The notes: generated from the letters alone by a model not told the origin. Positions 1-6,260 are shown, counted from the stretch's first letter. The stretch is DNA of 6,945 nt from Bacillota bacterium (GCA_023422115.1 JAEZSA010000003.1:1-6945), one strand, 5' to 3'. Numbers and translations are program-made.

Positions 1-715
1 AACTATATGTCAATAAAAATAAGACATAGGGGATTTTTTCGTAGATGATATTTAAAATAGGAAGACTACATTTATAATATGGACTGATATAAAACATATT
101 AAATACTTCATTGATATCTGCTTTATAGATAATAATATTCAACAATAAAGCAGTCAATAAAAAGATAAGAAATAAAACCGATGCTTTTTTAATCGTTTCT
201 ATTTTAATCGGAACCACTTTACTATACAATAAATAAACACCAATCACTAACATTCCTCCATGATGAGTCATAGTTTGAATATTAATACCGATTGTTGAAA
301 CGAACACATCGTTGGGATACAACATCACTGCCAGCCCTGCAAAAAGTGAATAGGTTGCTAGAAAGGCCAATGCTTTTTCGCTTGTGCTCTTTTTCTTAGC
401 GTAAAGTGCAATTAAACCAGCATACATCGGAGTAGAACAAAATTGGAATGGGAAAATATACCATTGATAATTCCACGTTATACTTCCATCCACAATACGA
501 TAAGAAAAAACCAGTTGTTTATAGATTTCAAATCCTATTAACGTAAATGTAAATACTTTAAGTATTTTTATTTTGGTTTGATTATCTGGATTTTTGTATT
601 TCGAACATAAAAAGATGATAAAAGAGACTACAATTCCCCAAAATAAAAGATGAAACCAACTATAATTCGTTGGTTCTTTCATGGCTAATTGTAATAATTC
701 TAAAAATTTAATCAT
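1..715 (-). CDS. YwaF/TIGR02206 family integral membrane protein (3' end beyond window)
   Basis: This frame starts at ATG 715-713 and stays open to the left edge, giving 238 visible residues; the stop lies outside the window. I translated it by hand. It is strongly hydrophobic, with about six membrane segments (near residues 20-37, 51-69, 83-105, 116-133, 152-164 and 179-197). Features I recognise from the YwaF (TIGR02206; TMEM164-like) family are IFPFQFCSTPMYAG near 87-100, MTHHGGMLVIGVYLL near 149-163, and the tail FNMFYISPYYKCSLPILNII followed by YEKIPYVLF. The paired histidines (151-152) and the FNMFYISP block are the most diagnostic. The family is usually about 220-270 residues, so little is missing. 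The start overlaps the end of the upstream membrane-protein gene by 8 nt and has an AAGGA four bases upstream, so the two genes are co-translated. An in-frame ATG at 727 has a weaker ribosome site. The biochemical function of bacterial YwaF is unknown. Family assignment is by motif memory, not a search. Confidence 0.82.
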   Translation of the reverse strand, partial: MIKFLELLQLAMKEPTNYSWFHLLFWGIVVSFIIFLCSKYKNPDNQTKIKILKVFTFTLIGFEIYKQLVFSYRIVDGSITWNYQWYIFPFQFCSTPMYAGLIALYAKKKSTSEKALAFLATYSLFAGLAVMLYPNDVFVSTIGINIQTMTHHGGMLVIGVYLLYSKVVPIKIETIKKASVLFLIFLLTALLLNIIIYKADINEVFNMFYISPYYKCSLPILNIIYEKIPYVLFLLTYS

Positions 716-1427
716 AATATCCTTCATTCTCTATTCTATTATATTTCATACTCAATACGATTAATATTTGTGATGGATAATAAAACATCCAGACTAAATC
801 AATTGGTATTGCTATGATTGCTTGGATCAGACTATTATTTGTGATGTCGATAAAATTTTCAATGCTATTTAATCCTAAAGAAAGATCACATAAAATAAAT
901 AAGAGCATTCCAAGAGCGAAAAGAATATTTTGTTTGTAATTAATCCAAGCATAGATTAAATTAAAAACAAAATTAATAACATAAATCAGAGTGAATACAA
1001 CGAGCCAGTTCATTTTCTCTTTTAATAGAAGAAAGGCTATTCCTTCCAAGAGAAGGATAAAACTGATTCGTATCCCTATATCCCATTTCAATGGTAATTT
1101 AACTCGATATTGCCTTACGCGAATGGCATAAAAAATTTGTGCGAAGATGAAAAAGAATACAGAAGCAGTTTCAACTCCATCAAGGATGATTAGTCCTGTG
1201 TCAGCTAGTAAAGTAAACTCTAACGCTATTAAAACAATTAAACTGTCCTTTTTTTTAAGATAAATTAATAAAAATAGTCCAACCAAAAAATTTAAGGCAA
1301 TCGAACCATAGTCAACAAGATAACTTTTTGCGCTGATGCCAATAAATACAGAATAAAAATAAGTTATCAGTTGAATAAAAACATAACAGCCTAGAAAAAT
1401 AGGAATGATAGACTTTTGTTTCTCCAT
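708..1427 (-). CDS. YhhN/TMEM86-like polytopic membrane protein (possible lysoplasmalogenase-family member)
   Basis: This is a 239-residue, very hydrophobic protein with about eight membrane segments (near 7-29, 42-57, 62-82, 89-103, 119-135, 141-162, 166-185 and 200-227). The motifs resemble the YhhN/TMEM86 family: LLADTGLI (73-80) with a membrane acidic residue, FFFIFAQIFYA (91-101), ALGMLLFILCDLSLGLN (171-187) with a second conserved-type Asp, and WMFYYPSQILIVLS (213-226). Eukaryotic TMEM86 proteins hydrolyse lysoplasmalogens. Bacterial members are mostly uncharacterised, so that activity is only a possibility here. A GTG nine bases further upstream (1436) would extend the protein by three residues, but it sits inside the TAAGGTGA ribosome site (1433-1440). 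That site is correctly spaced for ATG 1427, which I therefore chose. A strong promoter lies directly upstream, and the 3' end overlaps the YwaF-family gene by 8 nt, so the two form an operon. The gene is confidently real; the family call is moderate. Confidence 0.72.
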   Translation of the reverse strand: MEKQKSIIPIFLGCYVFIQLITYFYSVFIGISAKSYLVDYGSIALNFLVGLFLLIYLKKKDSLIVLIALEFTLLADTGLIILDGVETASVFFFIFAQIFYAIRVRQYRVKLPLKWDIGIRISFILLLEGIAFLLLKEKMNWLVVFTLIYVINFVFNLIYAWINYKQNILFALGMLLFILCDLSLGLNSIENFIDITNNSLIQAIIAIPIDLVWMFYYPSQILIVLSMKYNRIENEGYYD

Positions 1428-1450
1428 AGAAATCACCTTATTTCTTAATT

Positions 1451-1479
1451 ATTATACTCCTAAATGGCTCAAATTTCAA
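1451..1479 (-). promoter_or_regulatory. Sigma-A-type promoter of the YhhN-like/YwaF-like operon
   Basis: On the minus strand there is a -35 box TTGAAA (1474-1479), a 17-bp spacer, and a perfect -10 TATAAT (1451-1456). The expected transcription start, near 1444, leaves a leader of about 17 nt containing TAAGGTGA (1433-1440) five bases before ATG 1427. The -35 lies only five bases beyond the T-tract of the previous gene's terminator, so the gap is fully used by terminator, promoter and ribosome site. Confidence 0.8.
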
Positions 1480-1484
1480 TTTTC

Positions 1485-1524
1485 AAAAATAAAAAAGTGC
1501 TAATGAGATATGAATTAGCACCTT
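1485..1524 (-). terminator. Intrinsic terminator of the GGDEF gene
   Basis: On the minus strand the stem GTGCTAAT/ATTAGCAC (1514-1521 with 1497-1504) encloses a 9-nt loop and is followed by TTTTTTATTTTT (1496-1485). The stem can extend outward by a G-T pair and A-T pairs. It begins a few bases after the TAA of the GGDEF gene. On the opposite strand there is no T-run after the stem, so it acts in one direction. Confidence 0.88.
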
Positions 1525-1527
1525 GTT

Positions 1528-2682
1528 TTATCTTGTTAAGTTTAATTTTTCATATTTGACGCGTTTATTTTCATACATTTTTTGGTCGATCATATCGATA
1601 AAGTGTTTAAAATCAAAGCTTTCTGTTGGATCAAAAACATGATATCCGTAACTGAGATTAATAGTAAATGGAGTTTCTGGGTGTTCATTATGAATCTTTA
1701 GGTTCTTTTCCATTTTTTCAATTACTTGATAAATATAATCTTTATCGCTATTTTCAAGAACGATTACAAATTCATCACCAGCATAACGCGCTAAAAAATC
1801 TTTCTTCTTTAAGCTTTTACATAAAATCTCAGCTGTATTCTCTAATGCTTTGTCACCAGCAATGTGACCATATTGATCATTGATATTTTTAAACTTGTCG
1901 ATATCAATCATAATTCCAACGATAAAGTTTTGATTGTTTCTATTTTTAACACGCCATGATAAATAGTTTTCTAAATGTTTTCGATTATATGCTCCTGTTA
2001 AGTAATCAACCAAGGAAGATCGACTCTGTAAGCTAATAAAAACAATTAACATCGCGATTGATGAAGAAATCCAAATTAAATTTATTCCATAATATAAAAT
2101 TTGAATCGCTCCAACCACAGAAGGAATGACAACATATAATACAAGAGTTAATACTTTTTCTCGTTTCAGTTGTTTTCTAACAATGATAACTAGGATAATC
2201 GAAGCAAGTAAATATCCATAGGATATAATGGTCTCTATTTGGAAGAACTTACCTCGTGCATATATATTTTCTTCATTGATAGTGAAGAATATATCAAACC
2301 AATAACTTAAAATAGAAAGGATTATATTGATAATAAGTGGAGCAAGAAACAATGCCCAACGCCATTTTAACTTTTTTAGTTCCTCATTGGCAATCACAAA
2401 AACATAAAGAAACCATAAAGCACCAACAGTGGGATTCATGATATAGTATAATACATAAATTGGGCGTAGTAAAAAAATTGCCAATTTGGTTGTTTGGCCA
2501 TCCAAAATCCACTCAGCGGTATCAAGAATAATTAACATAGCAGTAGCAGCTAAAATCCCCATGAAAAGCTTCTGATCAACTGCAAATATTTCCGATCGCA
2601 TGCGCATAAATAAATAAATGATTAATAATATTGCTAATCCTACCCCATTTATCGTTAGGTAAGATATCAATAATTTATCCAT
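1528..2682 (-). CDS. 7-TM membrane GGDEF-domain protein, probable diguanylate cyclase
   Basis: This 384-residue protein has an N-terminal half of about seven membrane segments (near 5-27, 38-56, 68-100 as one or two, 110-130, 149-169, 177-198 and 201-218). A C-terminal GGDEF domain follows (about 223-379). Visible domain signatures are DYLTGAYNRKHLENYL at its start, the metal-binding IDIDKFK (Asp260), NDQYGHIAGDKAL, RYAGDEF with the signature loop at 301-305, and LSYGYH. The loop is AGDEF rather than GGDEF, a substitution seen in active cyclases, and the catalytic acidic residues are intact. The product-inhibition site, normally RxxD five residues before the loop, reads KKKD, so feedback by c-di-GMP may be weakened. 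No EAL or HD-GYP domain is present. I chose ATG 2682 over ATG 2700 because the promoter predicts a transcript start near 2703, which would leave the earlier codon almost leaderless; ATG 2682 has GGGGA seven bases upstream. The 7-TM module suggests sensing of a membrane or external signal, which is inference. The gene has its own promoter and terminator. Confidence 0.9.
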   Translation of the reverse strand: MDKLLISYLTINGVGLAILLIIYLFMRMRSEIFAVDQKLFMGILAATAMLIILDTAEWILDGQTTKLAIFLLRPIYVLYYIMNPTVGALWFLYVFVIANEELKKLKWRWALFLAPLIINIILSILSYWFDIFFTINEENIYARGKFFQIETIISYGYLLASIILVIIVRKQLKREKVLTLVLYVVIPSVVGAIQILYYGINLIWISSSIAMLIVFISLQSRSSLVDYLTGAYNRKHLENYLSWRVKNRNNQNFIVGIMIDIDKFKNINDQYGHIAGDKALENTAEILCKSLKKKDFLARYAGDEFVIVLENSDKDYIYQVIEKMEKNLKIHNEHPETPFTINLSYGYHVFDPTESFDFKHFIDMIDQKMYENKRVKYEKLNLTR

Positions 2683-2709
2683 TACGATTTCCCCAATCAT
2701 TGTTTTTTC

Positions 2710-2738
2710 ATTATACCACTTTTGGGTAGCATTGTAAA
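2710..2738 (-). promoter_or_regulatory. Sigma-A-type promoter of the GGDEF gene
   Basis: On the minus strand there is a -35 box TTTACA (2733-2738), a 17-bp spacer and a perfect -10 TATAAT (2710-2715). The start of transcription should fall in the A-run at 2702-2704, giving a leader of about 20 nt for ATG 2682. Three bases upstream of the -35 lies the first of two 20-bp direct repeats (2742-2786), the position expected of an activator site or UP-like element. Confidence 0.83.
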
Positions 2739-2741
2739 GTT

Positions 2742-2786
2742 ATTTTAATGAATCATGCAATCATACATTTTAATGAATCATGCAAT
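2742..2786. repeat. Two perfect 20-bp direct repeats upstream of the GGDEF promoter
   Basis: The 20-base sequence ATTTTAATGAATCATGCAAT occurs at 2742-2761 and again at 2767-2786, identical at every base, separated by CATAC, so the period is 25 bp. Each copy contains the imperfect palindrome ATGA-A-TCAT. The pair fills most of the gap between the DUF4956 stop codon (2798) and the -35 box (2733-2738). It may be a tandem regulator-binding site; a recent local duplication without function is the alternative. No copy is apparent elsewhere in the window. Confidence 0.85.
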
Positions 2787-2797
2787 TACTTGTAGAT

Positions 2798-3484
2798 TTA
2801 TTTAGAAGCAGTTACTAATTCATAGTCATTGGTGATAATAATAGGTAAATTTCCATTTTTAGTTCTTATTTCATCAAGCATCTTCTTTTGCACACTTAAA
2901 TCTTTCATTTTAATCAAATACGTGAGTTCAATCAAAGAACCAAAGTCAGTTAATTTCACTCTCTTTAATTGATATTCTTGAAGATAACGTTCGAAAATAG
3001 GATTAAATAAATCAACATAGTTTAAGTTTTCTGGTATTGTTATCTTAATTTTAAGTGTACGAGGATCTGGATGATCGAGTTTTACAATATATAAAACCAA
3101 TAAGACAATAAGAATAAAAACAGCAATAAGAATGGCAAAGTAAAAGTATTCTAATCCTGCAGCAAAGCCTATCGCAACAGTAGTGAATAAAAACATCGCA
3201 TCTTTGGTATCTTTTATTCGTGTACGAAAGCGAATTAATACAAAAACGCCTCCAAGACTAAAGGCTTTCACAATATCATTGCTAACTAGCATGATAACAA
3301 TAGAAACAATAATAGGCAGTAATACCAATGTTGTAATGAATGAGCGATCAAAGCCTTGTTTCCGTTTTGTAAATGCATAAAAAAGGGCATAGACAATTCC
3401 TAAAGTTAGTGTTAATACCAAGCATAAAATAGTTTGTTTTAAGGTAATATTATCGGTGACATAAATAGTTAAAAAATGATTCAT
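2798..3484 (-). CDS. DUF4956-family polytopic membrane protein
   Basis: This is a 228-residue protein. Membrane segments are apparent at about 17-38, 49-67 and 97-134 (probably two), with a further hydrophobic stretch at 71-85. The recognisable DUF4956 signature is AFSLGGVFVLIRFRTRIKDT plus KDAMFLF (74-100), in which a small-residue/hydrophobic stretch leads into a basic RFRTRIKD loop. The last 95 residues (about 135-228) form a predicted soluble domain, starting KLDHPDPRTLKIKITIPE and ending in alternating beta and alpha character. The molecular function is unknown. The ATG shares its A with the TAA of the upstream polymerase-domain gene (TAATG) and has AAGGAG eight bases before it, so the two proteins are translationally coupled and probably made in matched amounts. 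This fits a complex in which this protein is the membrane part (inference). I see no clear terminator after it, so the message may read into the GGDEF gene. Confidence 0.88.
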   Translation of the reverse strand: MNHFLTIYVTDNITLKQTILCLVLTLTLGIVYALFYAFTKRKQGFDRSFITTLVLLPIIVSIVIMLVSNDIVKAFSLGGVFVLIRFRTRIKDTKDAMFLFTTVAIGFAAGLEYFYFAILIAVFILIVLLVLYIVKLDHPDPRTLKIKITIPENLNYVDLFNPIFERYLQEYQLKRVKLTDFGSLIELTYLIKMKDLSVQKKMLDEIRTKNGNLPIIITNDYELVTASK

Positions 3485-4209
3485 TAATTTTTCTCCTTCT
3501 TTTTTAATTTGGTTTCTAAGTATTGATTAAAAGCTTTTCCATATTTTGAAAATGGTTGACTATAAATATTCATTTTCGATAGTGCTTCCACTAGCCATAA
3601 AGGTAGTGCCAAAATAAATTTAATTTCCATAATCCAATCGCTATCTTTCAGAAGATATTTTTTATTATCACTGGTTAAAGGATAAAATTGAGCATTTACT
3701 TGATGATCAAAAGTAATTCGCAAGTTATCATCATGTAAATCGTAATAAGCGAATCGTTCGGAGCTTACCAAGCAAGTCGGTGTCACAGGATGATTACATA
3801 GATACTCACTCATTTCATTTACTACTTGTGTACTTAAGAAATCATCAAAATGAAGATTTCTTTTGTGCTTGATGTAATCCAAACAATCTGAATAGCTTGC
3901 TTTAATTCGTCGCTTACATCCATGATTTTGAAATTTCTTTTTCATTTCTAAATAAACCATATCATTCAAATTAGGAAAACAATGATAACTCCTGATTCGT
4001 AATTTTTCTTTATACATTGGTTTTGATAGACTCTCACGAATACTATTTTGATGATTATCATCAAAATAGATACTATATACTTTATAAGCACCATTACCAT
4101 TTTCATCTTTTCGCAAACGATTCTGATAAACTTTTTCAAATTCCTCTTTTTGGTGGTCGGTTAAGATAAATTTCCGTTCATAACGATCAAATATTTGACT
4201 AGAGTTCAC
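3484..4209 (-). CDS. VTC-domain (CYTH/triphosphate tunnel) polyphosphate polymerase-type protein
   Basis: This 241-residue soluble protein matches the VTC domain, the triphosphate tunnel fold that in yeast Vtc4 polymerises the ATP gamma-phosphate into polyphosphate. Tunnel-lining charged residues appear in the expected order: RYERK (9-13), YSIYFDD (45-51), KEKLRIRSY (67-75, with KxRxR), YLEMKKK (86-92), KRRIK (99-103), ERFAYY (151-156), RITFDHQV (164-171), MEIK (194-197) and the family-typical SKYGKA (221-226). The key basic residues and the late glutamate are all present, so I expect an active enzyme. Unlike yeast Vtc proteins it has no SPX domain and no membrane segments; the adjacent DUF4956 gene could supply the membrane part (inference). 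It starts at GTG 4209, whose G is also the last base of the preceding TAG; GGGAGGA (4218-4224) inside the upstream gene supports this start. Polyphosphate itself is not proven as the product, because the fold also serves other triphosphate-handling enzymes. Confidence 0.92.
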   Translation of the reverse strand: MNSSQIFDRYERKFILTDHQKEEFEKVYQNRLRKDENGNGAYKVYSIYFDDNHQNSIRESLSKPMYKEKLRIRSYHCFPNLNDMVYLEMKKKFQNHGCKRRIKASYSDCLDYIKHKRNLHFDDFLSTQVVNEMSEYLCNHPVTPTCLVSSERFAYYDLHDDNLRITFDHQVNAQFYPLTSDNKKYLLKDSDWIMEIKFILALPLWLVEALSKMNIYSQPFSKYGKAFNQYLETKLKKKEKN

Positions 4210-6110
4210 TATTTTCTTCCTCCCATCATAGATCTTTCACCAATACTAAGGGCTCGTTCTGATTGTTTAAAACTAGTATATAATGTTCCATCATTGGCAT
4301 ATATGGCGTTAGTATAATATCCATTTTCTTCTTCTCCTGTAATTGTTCCTCCTACATAAACCTTGTAATTGCTAAATAGATGAAGCTCTGAAGAAGACAC
4401 CACAATTGATTGGAAATTTTTCTCAGGTCGAAAAGCAAAAATTAAATTATTATTTTTATCGGTAATGCAAATTAGTTGATTGGAATTATAAGAAGAAGAA
4501 AAATTTATCATGGTTCCGCATTGAGTAGAGGAACTCGATATATTTTCAGCCATACCACTAGAACCAGCAACAATTAAAATACCACCTGTGACTTTGCATT
4601 CACTTCCATAATCTAAAGCGCCATTGCCACTATTAGTTGGTCCCCAAACGATGGTTGTTCCTCCAGTAATCAAAATTTGATCATTAGAATCAAGACCATC
4701 TCCTCCTGCATTCACGAATAAATAACCGCCACTAATCTTCAGTAAACCTGAAGATGATGTTGTTGTTGAACTAGTTTGAGGACCAAATCCTCCCATTTGC
4801 TCACTACAATTGATATTAATACCATCATCACGAGCAATAATGGAAGTCTTCCCGCCTTTCAATGTTATATTTATTGATTCCATTCCCTCATAAGAATTTA
4901 AAATAGTTATCATTCCATCTGCTATTTGAATATTGTTATCGGCTTTGATACCATCATCACGAGCTGTGATGGTTAGTTCTCCACCCGTAATTGTAATTTT
5001 ATTTTCAGAATTGAGAGCATCCGCACTACTATTGATTTCTAAAATTCCTTTTTGAATGAGGATTTCATTTTCTGCTTTGATTCCATTCTTGGAAGAAGTA
5101 AGGGTATAATCCCCTCCTAATAAAACAATGTTTTGATCACTATGGAGACTATCATCTTTGCTATTGATTATCAATGTTCCACCATTGATGACCAATATCG
5201 TTGCTGTTTTTAAACCTTTCCCAGATTTTTGATTCGTATTAGTATTATTCACCCCAGCATCAATGGTTATCGTACCTGTTTCAATTCCTAAAGTAGCAGT
5301 TGTAGAAATACCATCTCCAAAACTAGAAATTGTAATGTTTCCTGAAAAAATAGAAACATATCCTAATTCTTCCGCTTCATTAGCAGCTTTTAGACCATCT
5401 CCACCACTAATAATTTGTAAATTGGTGTTGATAATCTCAAGTCCATCATTAACTTCAATGCCATGATTACAGGCATTAATTACAATCTCTGCATCAACAA
5501 GATACAAACTATCCTTACAATCAATTCCATTTTCTGTTTGAGCTGTAATATATAAAGTTCCCATTCCATTGATTGTTAGATTATCTCGACTCTCAATGCA
5601 ACCAGAAGTTAAAATCATTTCTTCACCATTATCATATTCAACTTGAGTATTGATGGTACTAAAATAATTTGTGGTTCCAGCTTTTACATTTATAATGGTT
5701 TTTTTCGCATCTTCAATAAAGATGGCTGGTCCTTCTAGTGAAGTAATTGAAACATTATCACATACTAAAATAACTATTTGTTTGGGAGCGTTAATATAAA
5801 TCTGATAGTTTTCTGCGATTCCTTTTAAGATATAAGTTCCTCCTTTAGTGATCGTCACTCTTCTATCTTGGAGAAAAACAGAATCGCTATTAGAAATTTC
5901 ATCATCCATAAAATCAAGATAGTAACTATCATCTTCAGAAATAGTACTTGTTAAATCAATGATATCAATGCTTCTTTTCATGGTAGTATTTATGTTATTT
6001 GCTTTTATAATCATTACACCGATAAAACTACCCAAGAGCAACAGTAAAAATAGACAACAAAATAATTTTTCTTTTGGTAAAGTAAATTTGTTCTTTTTGA
6101 TTGTTTGCAT
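4209..6110 (-). CDS. Cthe_2159-type carbohydrate-binding beta-helix protein, membrane-anchored or secreted
   Basis: This is a 633-residue protein from ATG 6110. A basic N-terminus (KKNKFTLPKEK) is followed by a hydrophobic segment at 16-35, then an extracellular region. This is a signal anchor or uncertain signal peptide; there is no lipobox and no LPxTG. From about residue 193 to 475 the sequence repeats a motif of the form (D/N/G)-G-(I/L)-(K/D)-(A/S), for example ENGID, GGDGLKA, SKNGIKA, RDDGIKA, RDDGINI and GGDGLDS, mostly every 22 residues. That spacing indicates a right-handed parallel beta-helix. Asp-rich turns suit calcium binding. A Ser/Thr-rich insert (QTSSTTTSSSG, about 445-455) interrupts the ladder. 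The pattern fits the Cthe_2159 (DUF4353) family, whose founding member was described as a beta-helix polysaccharide-binding protein. I chose ATG 6110 because GAGG sits six bases upstream; GTG 6143 has no ribosome site and would add 11 residues. Its TAG overlaps the next gene's GTG. The ligand is unknown. Confidence 0.87.
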   Translation of the reverse strand: MQTIKKNKFTLPKEKLFCCLFLLLLLGSFIGVMIIKANNINTTMKRSIDIIDLTSTISEDDSYYLDFMDDEISNSDSVFLQDRRVTITKGGTYILKGIAENYQIYINAPKQIVILVCDNVSITSLEGPAIFIEDAKKTIINVKAGTTNYFSTINTQVEYDNGEEMILTSGCIESRDNLTINGMGTLYITAQTENGIDCKDSLYLVDAEIVINACNHGIEVNDGLEIINTNLQIISGGDGLKAANEAEELGYVSIFSGNITISSFGDGISTTATLGIETGTITIDAGVNNTNTNQKSGKGLKTATILVINGGTLIINSKDDSLHSDQNIVLLGGDYTLTSSKNGIKAENEILIQKGILEINSSADALNSENKITITGGELTITARDDGIKADNNIQIADGMITILNSYEGMESINITLKGGKTSIIARDDGININCSEQMGGFGPQTSSTTTSSSGLLKISGGYLFVNAGGDGLDSNDQILITGGTTIVWGPTNSGNGALDYGSECKVTGGILIVAGSSGMAENISSSSTQCGTMINFSSSYNSNQLICITDKNNNLIFAFRPEKNFQSIVVSSSELHLFSNYKVYVGGTITGEEENGYYTNAIYANDGTLYTSFKQSERALSIGERSMMGGRK

Positions 6111-6144
6111 AATTAACCTCGCGATTTTATTATCAATCTTCACA

Positions 6145-6197
6145 CTTAAAGATATCTTAAAAAATAAAAAAACTCGATATAAAATCGAGTCTTTAAG
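6145..6197. repeat. Outer 8-bp inverted repeat enclosing the rsmH-operon terminator
   Basis: CTTAAAGA at 6145-6152 and its exact reverse complement TCTTTAAG at 6190-6197 flank the terminator stem. In the minus-strand RNA the upstream arm also forms the lower part of the terminator stem, so the two pairings compete. It lies between the mini-ORF and the beta-helix gene. At this A+T content an 8-bp arm may be chance. Confidence 0.45.
6159..6194 (-). terminator. Intrinsic terminator after rsmH and the mini-ORF
   Basis: On the minus strand the stem ACTCGAT/ATCGAGT (6184-6190 with 6172-6178) has a 5-nt loop and is followed by a T-rich tract TTTTTTATTTTTT (6171-6159). The stem can extend by AAAG pairing with the first Ts. 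It starts 12 bases after the TAG of the 16-codon ORF and separates the rsmH unit from the beta-helix/VTC/DUF4956 cassette. Between it and GAGG at 6117 only weak -10-like matches exist (GATAAT, 6129-6134). Confidence 0.88.
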
Positions 6198-6202
6198 AAA
6201 TC

Positions 6203-6253
6203 CTATTTTTTATTTGGTCGTGGTAATACTGGTTTTGGTAATGGTCTAAACAT
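6203..6253 (-). CDS. 16-residue proline-rich basic micro-ORF coupled to rsmH
   Basis: The ORF runs from ATG 6253 to TAG 6203 and encodes MFRPLPKPVLPRPNKK. Its ribosome site AGGAGGA is close to perfect and eight bases before the ATG; the TAG stop of rsmH is part of that site (TAGGAGGA), so translation should be coupled. Five of 16 residues are proline, all encoded by CCA, and the core is a tandem LPKP-V-LPRP repeat (TTACCAnnnCCA twice, 15 nt apart). The charge is strongly positive (two Arg, three Lys) with no acidic residue. It ends 12 bases before the terminator, so it is the last cistron of the rsmH transcript. I do not recognise it. It could be a true microprotein or a regulatory leader-type peptide. 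The ribosome site makes translation likely; function is unknown. Confidence 0.65.
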   Translation of the reverse strand: MFRPLPKPVLPRPNKK

Positions 6254-6260
6254 AATAATA

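Noticed and set aside
1668..1883. Plus-strand ORF of 71 codons
   Set aside because: It is antisense to the conserved catalytic part of the GGDEF domain (AGDEF, IDIDKFK) and has no ribosome site.
2742..2786. CRISPR array or satellite
   Set aside because: There are only two units with a 5-bp spacer, so this is neither a CRISPR array nor a minisatellite; it is kept as a direct repeat.
2740..2797. Terminator after the DUF4956 gene
   Set aside because: Only a short, mismatched stem can be drawn within the repeats and no T-tract follows it, so no terminator is called.
3183..3380. Plus-strand ORF of 65 codons
   Set aside because: It is antisense to the DUF4956 signature segment, with no independent evidence for expression.
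5263..5466. Plus-strand ORF of 67 codons within the beta-helix gene
   Set aside because: It lies fully antisense to repeat coils with strong protein-level periodicity. Its apparent Ile/Val/Pro pattern mirrors the repeated coils on the coding strand.
6129..6134. Possible -10 box (GATAAT, minus strand) for the beta-helix/VTC/DUF4956 operon
   Set aside because: No acceptable -35 lies 16-18 bp upstream, and a start there would leave almost no leader before the GAGG ribosome site, so I do not annotate it as a promoter.
6110..6143. Longer start (GTG 6143) for the beta-helix protein
   Set aside because: No Shine-Dalgarno precedes it, while ATG 6110 has GAGG at a 6-nt spacing and leaves a normal basic-then-hydrophobic N-terminus.
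5959..6249. Plus-strand hydrophobic ORF of 96 codons
   Set aside because: It is antisense to the signal-anchor region of the beta-helix gene, the terminator and the micro-ORF. Its hydrophobicity is what the complement of AT-rich Lys/Asn/Phe codons gives, and no ribosome site or promoter supports it.
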